The notes under the pieces were generated by a model. The model worked only from the letters and a program-made list of their open reading frames with translations. It did not search any database and had not been told where the DNA came from. DNA of 64,000 nt, from the NCBI GenBank assembly GCA_001769855.1, contig MEPP01000031.1, positions 237,407-301,406 on the forward strand, given 5' to 3'. Origin of the DNA: Bdellovibrionales bacterium GWA2_49_15 (GTDB lineage: Bacteria; Bdellovibrionota; Bacteriovoracia; Bacteriovoracales; Bacteriovoracaceae). The stretch's first letter is position 1, and every line of letters starts with the position of its first letter. Made by a program: the position numbers and the translations under genes. Shown piece after piece: positions 16,123 through 24,990 of this stretch.

Positions 16123-17108
16123 AGATCAAGAATCGCGTAGTAGGCTTCGTTCTTTTTACGATTATCCACATCGTCATCATCGGCGATGACAAATAACTTA
16201 TCAGCAGAAAGTGCGGCAATGCCTTCGATCTTGTGATCAAAGGCAAAAATAGTTTCCGGGGCGAACCCAGCGTCGAGTGAGGTCACCCACAAATGAGCGC
16301 CCAGTCCCCCAACTTCAAAGCTTGTGGTGATATAAAGTTTCTGATTAAAGTGATTAAACTCGAGGCTTGAGAGACCAACTGGTTTGCCGATAGTGGTCTG
16401 TGCAAGATCGGTGAAGTCATAGGCAATCTTCAAATTTGAAATGGTGAGCGCGTCCCTGGATATTTTATAATCGGCCTCAATAATCAGCGCGGCGTATTTG
16501 AAATTCTCATCTGAGGCGCCCAGCTCGCGAATGCCAAACAACATTTTATTTTCAGAAATGACCGTCATGCCTTCGACCTTATAATACGGTACATGGAGCA
16601 CGGATTGGAACGCCTCTCGCAGTGAAAGGGAGCTGAGGACATTTCCGCGCAAGGTTGGGTTAGCGACCTTCACGTCTTCGGGATTATTAACCGGCCAGAA
16701 AACAATCGTATTGTACTCATCCTTACTGCGGGCCTTGATTCGGTCAAAGCCGGTGTTGGCGATAAAATATTGTCCATCAGGAGTGATGGCAGAATCTTCG
16801 TATTTCACGGCATTTTTGAAAATGCTCTGGGTGTAATAAGTCGGGATGGCATCAAGCTCACCTAGGGCAAGAGAAAATACGGGAGAACGGTGGTCACCGC
16901 TAATCGGCTTGTCATTGGCAAAAATCAGCTTGCTGCCGTCGAAGCTAACGGCGGAGGTTTCGCAGTAATTATACCTGCCTGGACTCTCGGTTCGCGGAAG
17001 ATTTTCCACGTCAAAGCATTTGAGAAATCCGCTTTTTTCGATAAAAGTACCGTGAGCACACACGGTACTTAAACTCAGGGCGAGAGCGAAAAAGCACATT
17101 TTTTTCAT
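16116..17108 (-). CDS. Exported beta-propeller-like protein of unknown function
   Basis: MKKMCFFALALSLSTVCAHG is a typical signal peptide, so the ATG at 17108 is preferred over two Met codons further upstream. The mature part repeats short strand motifs (AVSFDGSKLIFAND, AITPDGQYFIANTGFDRI, VEGMTVISENKMLFGIRE, IEGIAALSADKLFVIADD) as in a six- or seven-bladed propeller. Acidic loops near the end (DDDDVD) could bind calcium. It vaguely resembles esterase-like/DUF3616 propellers, but I would not assign it. It is probably periplasmic. Confidence 0.6.
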   Translation of the reverse strand: MKKMCFFALALSLSTVCAHGTFIEKSGFLKCFDVENLPRTESPGRYNYCETSAVSFDGSKLIFANDKPISGDHRSPVFSLALGELDAIPTYYTQSIFKNAVKYEDSAITPDGQYFIANTGFDRIKARSKDEYNTIVFWPVNNPEDVKVANPTLRGNVLSSLSLREAFQSVLHVPYYKVEGMTVISENKMLFGIRELGASDENFKYAALIIEADYKISRDALTISNLKIAYDFTDLAQTTIGKPVGLSSLEFNHFNQKLYITTSFEVGGLGAHLWVTSLDAGFAPETIFAFDHKIEGIAALSADKLFVIADDDDVDNRKKNEAYYAILDLH

Positions 17109-17286
17109 AAGATTCACGAGTGAATTTAGCATAAACGGCCTCATCCAATTAGCGAACTGAAATAATTACCAACTTCAAAAGTCCGGTATAACAAGCTGGT
17201 TTTACGTTAATTTTGGAAAATTTGTCCACCTAACCCCAACCTCTTTTAAACCTTATAATTAAATAAATTCTAATGAAGGAGCGCCC

Positions 17287-18585
17287 GTGAAAATTATCTT
17301 ATTGATGATGGCCGTAGTGTTCACTCAAATTCAATTCGCTCAGAGTGCCGATATTGAACTCTTCGCAAAACGGTTTTCCCTTGAGCGAAATACTCAGGGC
17401 ACCTTAGTCGCCGTACTTGATCGTAGCTTACGCGGGATGACCCAGAACCTTAAATCCCGGGATTTTATCCAGGGGTCTCTGGCCGAGCTGATTGAACTCT
17501 CGCAAGAACTGCGGGCCCGGGGTCATGCAGGAAACTTATCCGCCGTGATTCAGGATTTTTTAAATAAGGACGTCACTCAATTAACACCTGAAGCTAACCA
17601 GAAAACCGCCCTCGCACTCCTGGCCTCCCTCGATCCCGAGAAGTTGCGTGAGCTGATGAATCACCCCGAGTGGGAAAAAGTTTATGCCGCTCTCGACCTG
17701 GAGGTGAACCGCCTGGGAGACGACTATGCCACCCTGGCGCGTCCGGAATCACGCCTCTACTATTACAAAAGAAACCTCTTCTCCGGGATCGCGACAGGCA
17801 TTACCTCTCTGATAAAAAGTTTGCTTCCTTTTGGCGCCTGGTTAGACCTTGTGAATTATCTTTCCAAAAAATTCATCGATTCGATCCACGAAAACCAAAC
17901 CTTTCATAAAAACATCCTCCTCCATTATGTGCGCACTTTCACCCCCGAAGAGCTGGGCCTCTCGGAGCTTGAGGTTAAAAAAATCTTGTCCTCGCTGTTT
18001 GATGATGAGATGCCTCTCTACGCCGTTTGGGATTTATGGGATGCCATTCGCGACTGGCCTACCTATGGCGAAACCAGGCATTGGAAGGCCATGAAAAAGG
18101 TGGAAAAGGGCATCAGAAAGTATCGCGGTAAATTTCGATCCCTCGATGAACGATGGGGGGATTATTATTATCTCGCCACCAACAAGAGCGGCCATCGCCT
18201 GGTGCTTAATTTTATGGACCCCGTTTATTATTTCACCCGCTTCCCAAGCGTCGGTATGTATGTGGATAAAAGATGGGCCAATGTGCTGGAGCGATCCATC
18301 TATGAAGTTGTAAAACTGGCAGTGCGCTTCTTGCCCTGGGGTTTTGTCGGCACAGTGGTTGATCCTCTGCTGAATATTCGCTATAAAAATCAAATCGAAC
18401 ATGAAGGAAGTTTACTGGCCCATCTCGAGGGCAACGACGAGGAATTCAGCTTGATTCGCGATGTCGCTCGTCAATCCATCAACCCTTTTATTATTCGCAC
18501 CGGCCCCCTTCATGATAAGGCCACCTCCCAAACGGGGACCTATCTGATGGGGGATTTCACCCGACTTAAATTTTTATTACAGTGA
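17287..18585 (+). CDS. Exported helical protein of unknown function
   Basis: The GTG start has GGAG seven bases upstream and yields a signal peptide (MKIILLMMAVVFTQIQFAQSA). The mature 410 residues are mainly helical, with two hydrophobic stretches (SGIATGITSLIKSLLPFGAWL near 160-180; VKLAVRFLPWGFVGTVV near 345-360) that are marginal for membrane helices. No conserved catalytic motif is evident. A TATAAT at 17254-17259 may be its -10 box, without a good -35. The last nine bases overlap the convergent gene. Confidence 0.65.
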   Translation: MKIILLMMAVVFTQIQFAQSADIELFAKRFSLERNTQGTLVAVLDRSLRGMTQNLKSRDFIQGSLAELIELSQELRARGHAGNLSAVIQDFLNKDVTQLTPEANQKTALALLASLDPEKLRELMNHPEWEKVYAALDLEVNRLGDDYATLARPESRLYYYKRNLFSGIATGITSLIKSLLPFGAWLDLVNYLSKKFIDSIHENQTFHKNILLHYVRTFTPEELGLSELEVKKILSSLFDDEMPLYAVWDLWDAIRDWPTYGETRHWKAMKKVEKGIRKYRGKFRSLDERWGDYYYLATNKSGHRLVLNFMDPVYYFTRFPSVGMYVDKRWANVLERSIYEVVKLAVRFLPWGFVGTVVDPLLNIRYKNQIEHEGSLLAHLEGNDEEFSLIRDVARQSINPFIIRTGPLHDKATSQTGTYLMGDFTRLKFLLQ

Positions 18586-19713
18586 ATCTACGGCACAATC
18601 TGAGTAGGAATTTAACGGGATAAAGTCGGCACCCACGGCGTATAGATCGCTTCGCTGATAGGCCCAGTCTTGTTCGCAGACAACTTCGAGACGTTGATTG
18701 CCAACGAAGACTTCCAAACGCTGATTTTTGACCAAGGGAGAGCGGCCATCCAACACCTTAATGTCACGAATGCCTTCCGACTGATCTTGAACCAGGCGAT
18801 CACGAAGGGCCGCAAGCTGAGAATCCGTTCCTGAATTTACCCGACCATTCAACGTAAGATTTTTGCGCACCTTTGAAAATTTTCCTTTTTTCAAATCTAC
18901 GGTCACATCGCGAACAAGCTCTCGCACTTTTGATTCTTTTTGCGCGAATTTATTCGCAACATTTCCGTCGAAATCGCCACAGTAGAGGAACTGATCGAAG
19001 ACCAATTTTTCTTTAATCGTATCGACAGTACATTCGGCTTCAGAAATATTATCCTCCGCAGGTCCCTGGAAGTTTGTGGAACGCATATTGCGAGGAACTT
19101 CGAAGGCCTCGACGATCAGGAGCGTTCCGGTGATAAGACCGGCTTCAACGGCCCTCATGCGATGGTACTCATAGGCCGACATATAATAGTAATGGTAGTA
19201 GGGATTTGAAACTCGATAACCGCGGCGAGTGACGATCGGACCATAATAGTAGGGATCAAGATGATCGTAAGTTGTAATGATAATTACTGACTTGTTGTCA
19301 TCCATAGATTTATTGGAAGAGGTACGAGGACCTTGATTGTCATAATAAAGCGAAAGCAAAGTCAGATAAAGGGTGGCGACTCCGGCGGTGAAAAGTCCCG
19401 CACCAACCAGCCCTTTTTTAATCGCAGTACCCACCCCAAGGAAACGTTCATCAGCGTAGCGAAGATTTTTTAAATCACATTTTTCGTAGCGGCCTTGGCG
19501 ATCATAGACTCGATTGGTAGTGAAGGTAAGCTTACTTAGATCAAACTGATCGGTTGTATAATCTTTTAGTCCCAACTCTCTCTTGGTGGAATTCTTCAGC
19601 TCCTGAGTAAAAACGCCATTCTTTATCTTAAGGCCCACATGGCAATCGTTCGCCAAGAGAGTACTTGAATAAAGCATTGAACAAATAGACACAATCGAAA
19701 CAAGTCGTTTCAT
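18577..19713 (-). CDS. Exported protein with internal membrane segment, unknown function
   Basis: A signal peptide (MKRLVSIVSICSMLYSSTLLA) is followed by about 80 soluble residues, a hydrophobic helix near 97-117 (LVGAGLFTAGVATLYLTLLSL), then a Tyr-rich segment (DHLDPYYYGP, NPYYHYYYMSAYEYH) and a second short hydrophobic stretch. The remainder is charged with scattered Cys (SEAECTVD, LYCGDF, VVCEQDW, SDCAVDSL) that suggest disulfides. GGAGATTTT precedes the ATG. No family is recognised. Confidence 0.65.
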   Translation of the reverse strand: MKRLVSIVSICSMLYSSTLLANDCHVGLKIKNGVFTQELKNSTKRELGLKDYTTDQFDLSKLTFTTNRVYDRQGRYEKCDLKNLRYADERFLGVGTAIKKGLVGAGLFTAGVATLYLTLLSLYYDNQGPRTSSNKSMDDNKSVIIITTYDHLDPYYYGPIVTRRGYRVSNPYYHYYYMSAYEYHRMRAVEAGLITGTLLIVEAFEVPRNMRSTNFQGPAEDNISEAECTVDTIKEKLVFDQFLYCGDFDGNVANKFAQKESKVRELVRDVTVDLKKGKFSKVRKNLTLNGRVNSGTDSQLAALRDRLVQDQSEGIRDIKVLDGRSPLVKNQRLEVFVGNQRLEVVCEQDWAYQRSDLYAVGADFIPLNSYSDCAVDSL

Positions 19714-19801
19714 AAAATCTCCATAACCTATCTCAAAACAAGATTGCGCACGTTAGCGTCATTGCCCTACAAACGAAACGGCTTTGGTAATTTTTACAGG
19801 C

Positions 19802-20260
19802 CTATCGAACGTTGATAAAAACCTGGGGCACGCTCTTGGTCTCGATCCATTGACGCCAGTGGACCAGTCCAGCGGTTGTCAACGTTTTGAGGTCGAGATC
19901 GACGTCTGAATGATTATCGTCTTGAATGGGTCGAACGACCGCATTTCCCTTAAGATCGGCGGTTTCGGCATAAAAGAAAACCCCGGTTGGCGAATAACCA
20001 CAAAGGCCTTTCTCAAACTCGAATTTATATTCGGCGAGGTCATTATTGATGACCTGTGTTTGCCGTAAAACTTTCGTCTTCTGGACTGGGATTGGTACAT
20101 AACTTCTGAAGACAACCTCATAACATCGGGAAGCTGTCAGCTCTAACCCGATTTGGACGTTAACCTTTGCTTCATGTTTGGAATCCACTCCAACGATAAA
20201 CTCATCACCCATGGCCTGAAGAGAGATACAAGCCAATAAGACTATTAACATTTTATTCAT
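19802..20260 (-). CDS. Small exported protein of unknown function
   Basis: The 152-residue product has a signal peptide (MNKMLIVLLACISLQAMG) and a mature part with strand-rich pattern and two Cys (SRCYEVV, GLCGYSP) likely joined by a disulfide. AAAGGGG before the ATG is a strong ribosome site. It lies 88 bases downstream of the next exported gene and could be followed by it in one transcript only by the reverse order. No family is recognised. Confidence 0.6.
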   Translation of the reverse strand: MNKMLIVLLACISLQAMGDEFIVGVDSKHEAKVNVQIGLELTASRCYEVVFRSYVPIPVQKTKVLRQTQVINNDLAEYKFEFEKGLCGYSPTGVFFYAETADLKGNAVVRPIQDDNHSDVDLDLKTLTTAGLVHWRQWIETKSVPQVFINVR

Positions 20261-20375
20261 ATAATGACCCCTTTGGGAGTTTCATAGGCCGTCATAGATA
20301 AAATGTCCTGCCAAACTGAACACGATGTAAAATTTTCAGGCAACAACTTGGGGGCAACCATGATATACGGCACAG

Positions 20376-21560
20376 ATGACATCTTATGACGTAATTATCA
20401 TCGGGGCCGGCGCTGCGGGCCTGATGTGCGCTATTCACGCCGGCCGAAGAGGACGTCGGGTCCTGGCCATCGATCATGCCACTTCGTTGGGAAAAAAAAT
20501 CCTGATTTCGGGCGGAGGTCGATGCAATTTTACCAATCTCGGCGCAGCACCGGCCCAGTATGTCTCGGTTAATCCACATTTCTGTAAGTCGGCCCTCTCG
20601 CGCTTTCCGCCTCAGAGCTTTATTGAGATGGTCCAAGGCCATCAGATTCCTTTCCATGAGAAAAAACTCGGACAACTTTTTTGCGATCGCTCGGCCAATG
20701 ATATTCTTTCAATGCTTAGAACTGAGTGTGAGCAGGTCCAGGTGACTTTTGAGTTAGGCCATGAGGTGAAAAATATCTCTGCCAAATTCCAGGTGGAGAC
20801 AGACAAAGGCCTTTTTAGCTGTAGCTCATTGGTCATTGCCACCGGCGGGCCGTCTTTTCCGAGTGTCGGTGCCAGTGACTTTGGTTTTACGGTTGCTCGC
20901 CAATTTGGCGTTAATGTGATTCCAACCGCCCCGGCGCTTGATGGTTTTGTATTTCATGGATCGGACATTTCCTTGTTTAGCAATCTCTCGGGCCTGTCCC
21001 ACGAATGTGAGATCACCTGTGTCAACTCTTCACATCCGATCTCATTTCGAGAAAATCTTCTTTTTACTCATAAAGGTCTGAGCGGCCCTGTGGCCCTCCA
21101 AGCATCACTCTACTGGCGGCAGGGTGAAGCTCTCAGTATTAATCTGGTACCAGGCATAGATTTGTTTGCATGGTTTTTAGGCCAAAAGAAAAGAGGCAAC
21201 TGTGCCATGGTGAAAACTGTTCTCGGGCAACTCATGCCCAATCGCCTGGCGGAGCAGCTCTGTCTGCGCTATTTCCCGACACTCTTACCTCTTCCACAGG
21301 TCCCAGAGAAAGAGCTGGCGGTGTTCTGCCAGCTCTTACAAGATTGGCAGATTTCTCCCAGCGGAACAGTCGGCAATAGCAAGGCCGAAGTCACTCGTGG
21401 CGGGGTTGATACCAACGAACTCTCCTCCAAAACTATGGAGGTTAAAAAACATCCCGGCCTATACTTCATCGGGGAAGTTGTTGATGTTACAGGGCAGCTT
21501 GGGGGATACAATTTCCAATGGGCCTGGTCCTCCGGATGGGCCGCCGGTCAAAGCGTCTAA
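20376..21560 (+). CDS. HI0933-family (YhiN/BaiN-type) FAD-dependent oxidoreductase
   Basis: The FAD-binding Rossmann motif GAGAAGLMCA is at the N-terminus, followed by the family hallmark GKKILISGGGRCNFTN. GLSGPVALQAS, TRGGVDTNE and the C-terminal GQLGGYNFQWAWSSGWAAG complete the HI0933 signature. The family contains flavoproteins acting on bile-acid or unknown ring substrates; the physiological substrate here is unknown. At 394 residues it is full-length. No clear Shine-Dalgarno precedes the ATG. Confidence 0.93.
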   Translation: MTSYDVIIIGAGAAGLMCAIHAGRRGRRVLAIDHATSLGKKILISGGGRCNFTNLGAAPAQYVSVNPHFCKSALSRFPPQSFIEMVQGHQIPFHEKKLGQLFCDRSANDILSMLRTECEQVQVTFELGHEVKNISAKFQVETDKGLFSCSSLVIATGGPSFPSVGASDFGFTVARQFGVNVIPTAPALDGFVFHGSDISLFSNLSGLSHECEITCVNSSHPISFRENLLFTHKGLSGPVALQASLYWRQGEALSINLVPGIDLFAWFLGQKKRGNCAMVKTVLGQLMPNRLAEQLCLRYFPTLLPLPQVPEKELAVFCQLLQDWQISPSGTVGNSKAEVTRGGVDTNELSSKTMEVKKHPGLYFIGEVVDVTGQLGGYNFQWAWSSGWAAGQSV

Positions 21561-21613
21561 TATTTTCCCATAGCAATCCTCATCGTGGCCGCTAAACTAG
21601 AATCGAGGTTTCC

Positions 21614-22684
21614 ATGATTCGCGTTCTTTTATTCTTTTTACTTGCCTCCTGCGCCCCGGTGTCCCAACTCCCCGTCCAACAAGTTGGAAGTAGAAAAGTC
21701 GCCTCCCAGGAAAAGTATGGCGTTTTAATTTTGTCGGATATCCATGTTTTCACGGCCACGAATAGTAAGAGGGCCAGTCTTGTTCCGCCAAATTTTCAAC
21801 GGCTCATGGAAAAGCTTGAGCTGTTTGTCGATGAAAATAACATCAAATTTGTAGTCCTGCTTGGCGACTGCACCAGCGGCAATGTGGATGATAAATTTTC
21901 TTTAAAAACGGTCAAGACCTGGTGGGACGCGCTGAAAGAATCTCTCAATCCATTGATCCAAAAAGGCGTGAGAATTTTCCCGGTGGCGGGCAATCACGAT
22001 TATTATACTCAAGGCCATCGAGATGGCTATAAGTATGCCTGGTGCTTATTTGTCGGAGACCCACATCATTGCGCCGACAGCGCAAATGGCACGGATGCCG
22101 AGTTCGTCCTGGCAGCACCAAAACCTGAGTACTACACCTTGTCCTACAAAAATTTAGATTTATTTTTTCTCCACGCCGTTGACTACAAAATAAGTGCCGC
22201 GCAGGAACTATGGTTAAAGGGAGTCACGCAAGCAAGTAAAGACGATCAGCATATAAAATTGGCCTTCGGACATGTCGCCCTTTATACCAGAATGATTGAA
22301 AGGCCCTTCAAGTCCTTTGGAGATAAAGTTTCCAACATTTTACTGGCCGGCAATATTCGTCACTACATGAACGGACACGAGCACTATTTCTGGGATGAAT
22401 TTATTGGTGCAGAGAAGTTTCGCCAGACCATCGTCGGGACGAGTTCTGGCACCTACAACTATGCGCCTCACCTTCGCAACTATCAGCGTTTCTGTAAAGA
22501 AGAAAATTCCGACGGGCTTAAACTTTGTGAGATGGAGCCGGAGCACATCAAATTTCTAACTCGCCCGAGTGATCGGAAGCAGATTCATAAACAAATGTTC
22601 GTGCACTTGGAAATTGATGAAAATACGAACAGCTATAAGCTCAATCCTTACGCCTATTACAAAGATCAGATCATACCTTTCTAA
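21614..22684 (+). CDS. Metallophosphoesterase lipoprotein
   Basis: A lipobox (FFLLASC, Cys13) makes this an outer- or inner-membrane-anchored periplasmic enzyme. Calcineurin-type metal motifs follow in order: LSDIH, LLGDC, VAGNHDYY, FGHVALY and NGHEHYF. The build resembles purple-acid-phosphatase-like and exported phosphodiesterases; the substrate is unknown. GAGG lies six bases before the ATG. The stop overlaps that of the convergent MOSC gene by four bases. Confidence 0.88.
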   Translation: MIRVLLFFLLASCAPVSQLPVQQVGSRKVASQEKYGVLILSDIHVFTATNSKRASLVPPNFQRLMEKLELFVDENNIKFVVLLGDCTSGNVDDKFSLKTVKTWWDALKESLNPLIQKGVRIFPVAGNHDYYTQGHRDGYKYAWCLFVGDPHHCADSANGTDAEFVLAAPKPEYYTLSYKNLDLFFLHAVDYKISAAQELWLKGVTQASKDDQHIKLAFGHVALYTRMIERPFKSFGDKVSNILLAGNIRHYMNGHEHYFWDEFIGAEKFRQTIVGTSSGTYNYAPHLRNYQRFCKEENSDGLKLCEMEPEHIKFLTRPSDRKQIHKQMFVHLEIDENTNSYKLNPYAYYKDQIIPF

Positions 22685-23223
22685 ACCAGTTCCAAGGGCC
22701 GAAAGGGTTTCTCAGGCCATATAATTTTTACTTCATCCTCTGGACGAACCTCGCCACTTTTGAGAACGATGCCCATCACTCCCGCCTTGCGGATAACCTT
22801 CCCATTTTCATCTTTCCCCAAGGTTGCCGCCATCAACCCTTTTTGCAGTCCATCTATCTGCTTGCACGGATCGCGAAGGCCGGTTAGTTCGACCACGGCA
22901 CTTTCACCAAGATGGAGCTGCGTTCCCGCCGGCAAATTGAGCAGATCGACACCTCGGGTTGTGATATTTTCCCCCATCTGTCCTGCTGTAACATGGAAGC
23001 CTTGCACCCGCAGCTCGTCATGGAGTTCCGCATGAATGAGATGCACCTGGCGCAGATTTGGCTCCGAGGGATTTCTGGCCATCTTGGAGCGATGTTTTAC
23101 CGTTTTTCCGGCGTGCACATCACCCTCGACACCCACCCCCTCAAGGAGAAAGATGCTGGTTAAATTCTTCTTGGAAAATGAGTAGGTGGAACTACCACTG
23201 ACCGCTGTTACTTTGGCTGACAT
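22681..23223 (-). CDS. MOSC-domain protein
   Basis: MOSC domains transfer sulfur or bind molybdenum cofactor. The 180 residues cover a stand-alone domain: GVEGDVHAGK, RQVHLIHAELHDEL, AGQMGENITTRGVDLLNLP, and the conserved active cysteine in TGLRDPCKQID. It resembles YiiM-like proteins that reduce N-hydroxylated compounds. GAGGAAATCT precedes the ATG. The GNAT remnant lies 15 bases upstream on the same strand. Confidence 0.92.
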   Translation of the reverse strand: MSAKVTAVSGSSTYSFSKKNLTSIFLLEGVGVEGDVHAGKTVKHRSKMARNPSEPNLRQVHLIHAELHDELRVQGFHVTAGQMGENITTRGVDLLNLPAGTQLHLGESAVVELTGLRDPCKQIDGLQKGLMAATLGKDENGKVIRKAGVMGIVLKSGEVRPEDEVKIIWPEKPFRPLELV

Positions 23224-23238
23224 AGATTTCCTCGTTTT

Positions 23239-23562
23239 CTATAAAGTTTTTTTCATTCCCTCATGGGTATTTTCAAAGCCCAGGGTTTTATAGAACCTGA
23301 TGGCATTGATACGGGCCTTGTTGCTGGTTAGCTGAATGACACCACATCCCCTTTCTTGAGCGCGTCCAAACGCATGGGGCAGGAGTTCGACCACAAGTTC
23401 GTTGTTTGGATCTGCCTCAATTTCCTGGAAGGCCCGGAGATATTCTGGGGCCGGGGGATCAGAGACGATTTCTCCTACTCGCGCCATCGCATCTTCGGAC
23501 AGTAAGGCAATAATCGCTGGTAAATCGTCTATCCGTGCCTTCCGAAATTCAACCTTGTCCAT
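23239..23562 (-). CDS. GNAT acetyltransferase with internal deletion, probably inactive
   Basis: The N-terminal half (FRKARIDDLPAIIALLSEDA, DPNNELVV) and the C-terminal half (FGRAQERGCGVIQLTSNKARINAIRFYKTLGFE) both match GNAT acetyltransferases of about 150 residues. They are joined directly at residue 58, so the central strands and the acetyl-CoA pyrophosphate loop (R/QxxGxG/A) are missing, about 40-45 residues. The frame is intact and AAGGGGGG precedes the ATG, so it may still be expressed. The hexamer CGAACT occurs twice, ten bases apart, at the join. Confidence 0.75.
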   Translation of the reverse strand: MDKVEFRKARIDDLPAIIALLSEDAMARVGEIVSDPPAPEYLRAFQEIEADPNNELVVELLPHAFGRAQERGCGVIQLTSNKARINAIRFYKTLGFENTHEGMKKTL

Positions 23563-23696
23563 CTTGCCCCCCTTTTAATTTAACCTATACCTTGAATGGT
23601 GACAAAACTATCAACGAAATTGCGATAAACTCACTTTTCAACGGCTTTTTTGATGATATACTTGTACCACTTTATCAACCTAGCAAGGAGTTTAAG

Positions 23697-23813
23697 ATGG
23701 CAAAAGGTGCAGACAGAGGACAGGACAAAGGAAAGGCCAAAGGCAAACCAAAACTTTCAATCAAAGAAAAGCAAGACCGTAAGAAAGAAAAAAATAAGTT
23801 GAAAGGCAAGTAA
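23697..23813 (+). CDS. 38-residue lysine-rich small protein
   Basis: An excellent Shine-Dalgarno (AAGGAG, 6 bases before ATG) introduces MAKGADRGQDKGKAKGKPKL, then a helix rich in Lys and Glu. A strong bidirectional terminator follows 25 bases after the stop, so this is a discrete gene. A longer frame from 23535 would add unrelated residues across the promoter region. The high positive charge suggests nucleic-acid or ribosome binding. No family is recognised. Confidence 0.75.
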   Translation: MAKGADRGQDKGKAKGKPKLSIKEKQDRKKEKNKLKGK

Positions 23814-23838
23814 TCTGCAAGTCAGATAGCATAAAAAG

Positions 23839-23864
23839 AGAGCAAGAAAACTTGCTCTTTTTTT
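23839..23864. terminator. Bidirectional intrinsic terminator
   Basis: AGAGCAAG and CTTGCTCT pair around AAAA. On the plus strand the stem is followed by TTTTTT, and on the minus strand by a stretch ending in TTTTT. It serves both the small basic gene and the convergent membrane protein gene. Confidence 0.85.
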
Positions 23865-24282
23865 ATGTCTTCAAAGAAGATTTTAAAAGATTGGCCTTGC
23901 TAAACAGGTACCAGCCAAAAAACAAATTAGAAGGCGGAGACAAAAGCAGGGCCGCCCAGGCAAACCAGGTGACACTATCACTAAAGGCCAGATAGGCCCA
24001 ATCACTAAAAACCTCAGATAAGCGCAATCCAGCCACGATCACCAGCCAGAGATAGTTCTGCTTCCATTTAACCAGTGCAATCGCTTGGAAGAGGGCAAAG
24101 GCCACCCAGATGGCCGCAGTTCTTCTTAAAAGCCCGTAGGTTTCAAGATAGTCAGTCCCATGGAAAATTTCGCACCAAAAATCTGGAAAAAATAGAGCAA
24201 TCATGGCGATGACAACATCAAGTGCGATCAGGAAGATCAGCAGTCGATTAATTGAGCTTTGCTCTCTGGAAGTTAATTGCAT
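23863..24282 (-). CDS. Small four-helix membrane protein, unknown function
   Basis: The 139 residues contain four predicted membrane helices: about 13-32 (LLIFLIALDVVIAMIALFF), 52-70, 77-93 and 102-125. Short polar loops and no catalytic motif are seen. It resembles DoxX/DUF4345-sized inner-membrane proteins only in size. The start ATG lacks a good Shine-Dalgarno. Confidence 0.6.
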   Translation of the reverse strand: MQLTSREQSSINRLLIFLIALDVVIAMIALFFPDFWCEIFHGTDYLETYGLLRRTAAIWVAFALFQAIALVKWKQNYLWLVIVAGLRLSEVFSDWAYLAFSDSVTWFAWAALLLSPPSNLFFGWYLFSKANLLKSSLKT

Positions 24283-24312
24283 GCCTAGTATTATTTGATT
24301 ATTCTTGCATGT

Positions 24313-24990
24313 ATGTCTAATGAAATGCGAACGATTTTTTGTGAAGATGCCATCGAATGGATGAAGGCCAGTCCGGTGCTGACGGGCTGCTCAATTGTGG
24401 CCTCCCTTCCCGATGTCTCTGAATTTCCCAAATTCAGTCTCCCCGAATGGAAAGAGTGGTTTATACAAACCGCCGCTTTGATTATGTCTCGATGTCCGGA
24501 TGAGGGTGCGACTTTGTTTTATCAGACCGATATCAAGCTCGATGGTGCCTGGGTAGATAAGGGTTACCTCTGTCAAAAAGCGGCCGAGTCTCTGGGATAC
24601 ACACTTCTGTGGCATAAAATGGTTTGCCGGGTCCCGGCCGGAGTCATTACTTTCGGGAAACCTTCCTACACCCATCTCCTGTGCTTTTCTAAAGGCCTGA
24701 GTTTGGATTTAGCAAAATCTACCGCCGACATTATTCCCGAGATCGGTGAGAAAACATGGCAGCGCGGAATGGGCCTCAAGGCCTGCTTAACCATCGCTCA
24801 GTTTGTGGCCGAGCAAACGAATACGCGAACAATTGTTCATCCCTTTTGCGGAGAGGGCAGCATGTTGGCGGCGGCAAATTTTTTGAATCTGCGGGCAATT
24901 GGAATTGAAAGAAGCCCTAAGCGCGCTGAGAAGGCCGCGACGCTCAATATTGGTGGCGATGGTAAAAGCTGGGTTTGGAATACGCCTTAA
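24313..24990 (+). CDS. SAM-dependent methyltransferase-like protein
   Basis: The C-terminal half has an AdoMet-binding loop typical of RNA/DNA methylases (IVHPFCGEGSMLAAANFLNLRAIGIERSPKRA), preceded by RGMGLKACLTIAQFVAEQ. The N-terminal half carries CSIVASLPDVSEFP where a (D/N/S)PP(Y/W) catalytic motif would sit in amino-methylases. The order of motifs fits a permuted N-type methylase, but the target base or molecule is unknown. The ATG at 24313 is preferred over a TTG six codons earlier. The stop shares TTAA with the pirin gene. Confidence 0.75.
   Translation: MSNEMRTIFCEDAIEWMKASPVLTGCSIVASLPDVSEFPKFSLPEWKEWFIQTAALIMSRCPDEGATLFYQTDIKLDGAWVDKGYLCQKAAESLGYTLLWHKMVCRVPAGVITFGKPSYTHLLCFSKGLSLDLAKSTADIIPEIGEKTWQRGMGLKACLTIAQFVAEQTNTRTIVHPFCGEGSMLAAANFLNLRAIGIERSPKRAEKAATLNIGGDGKSWVWNTP

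Noticed and set aside
17046-17069. Nine-base inverted repeat AGTACCGTG-N6-CACGGTACT
   Set aside because: It lies inside the coding region for a signal peptide, and one or two such dyads are expected by chance in 64 kb.
23535-23696. N-terminal extension of the small basic protein
   Set aside because: A perfect AAGGAG stands before the internal ATG at 23697, and the extension overlaps the divergent gene's leader without resembling any protein.
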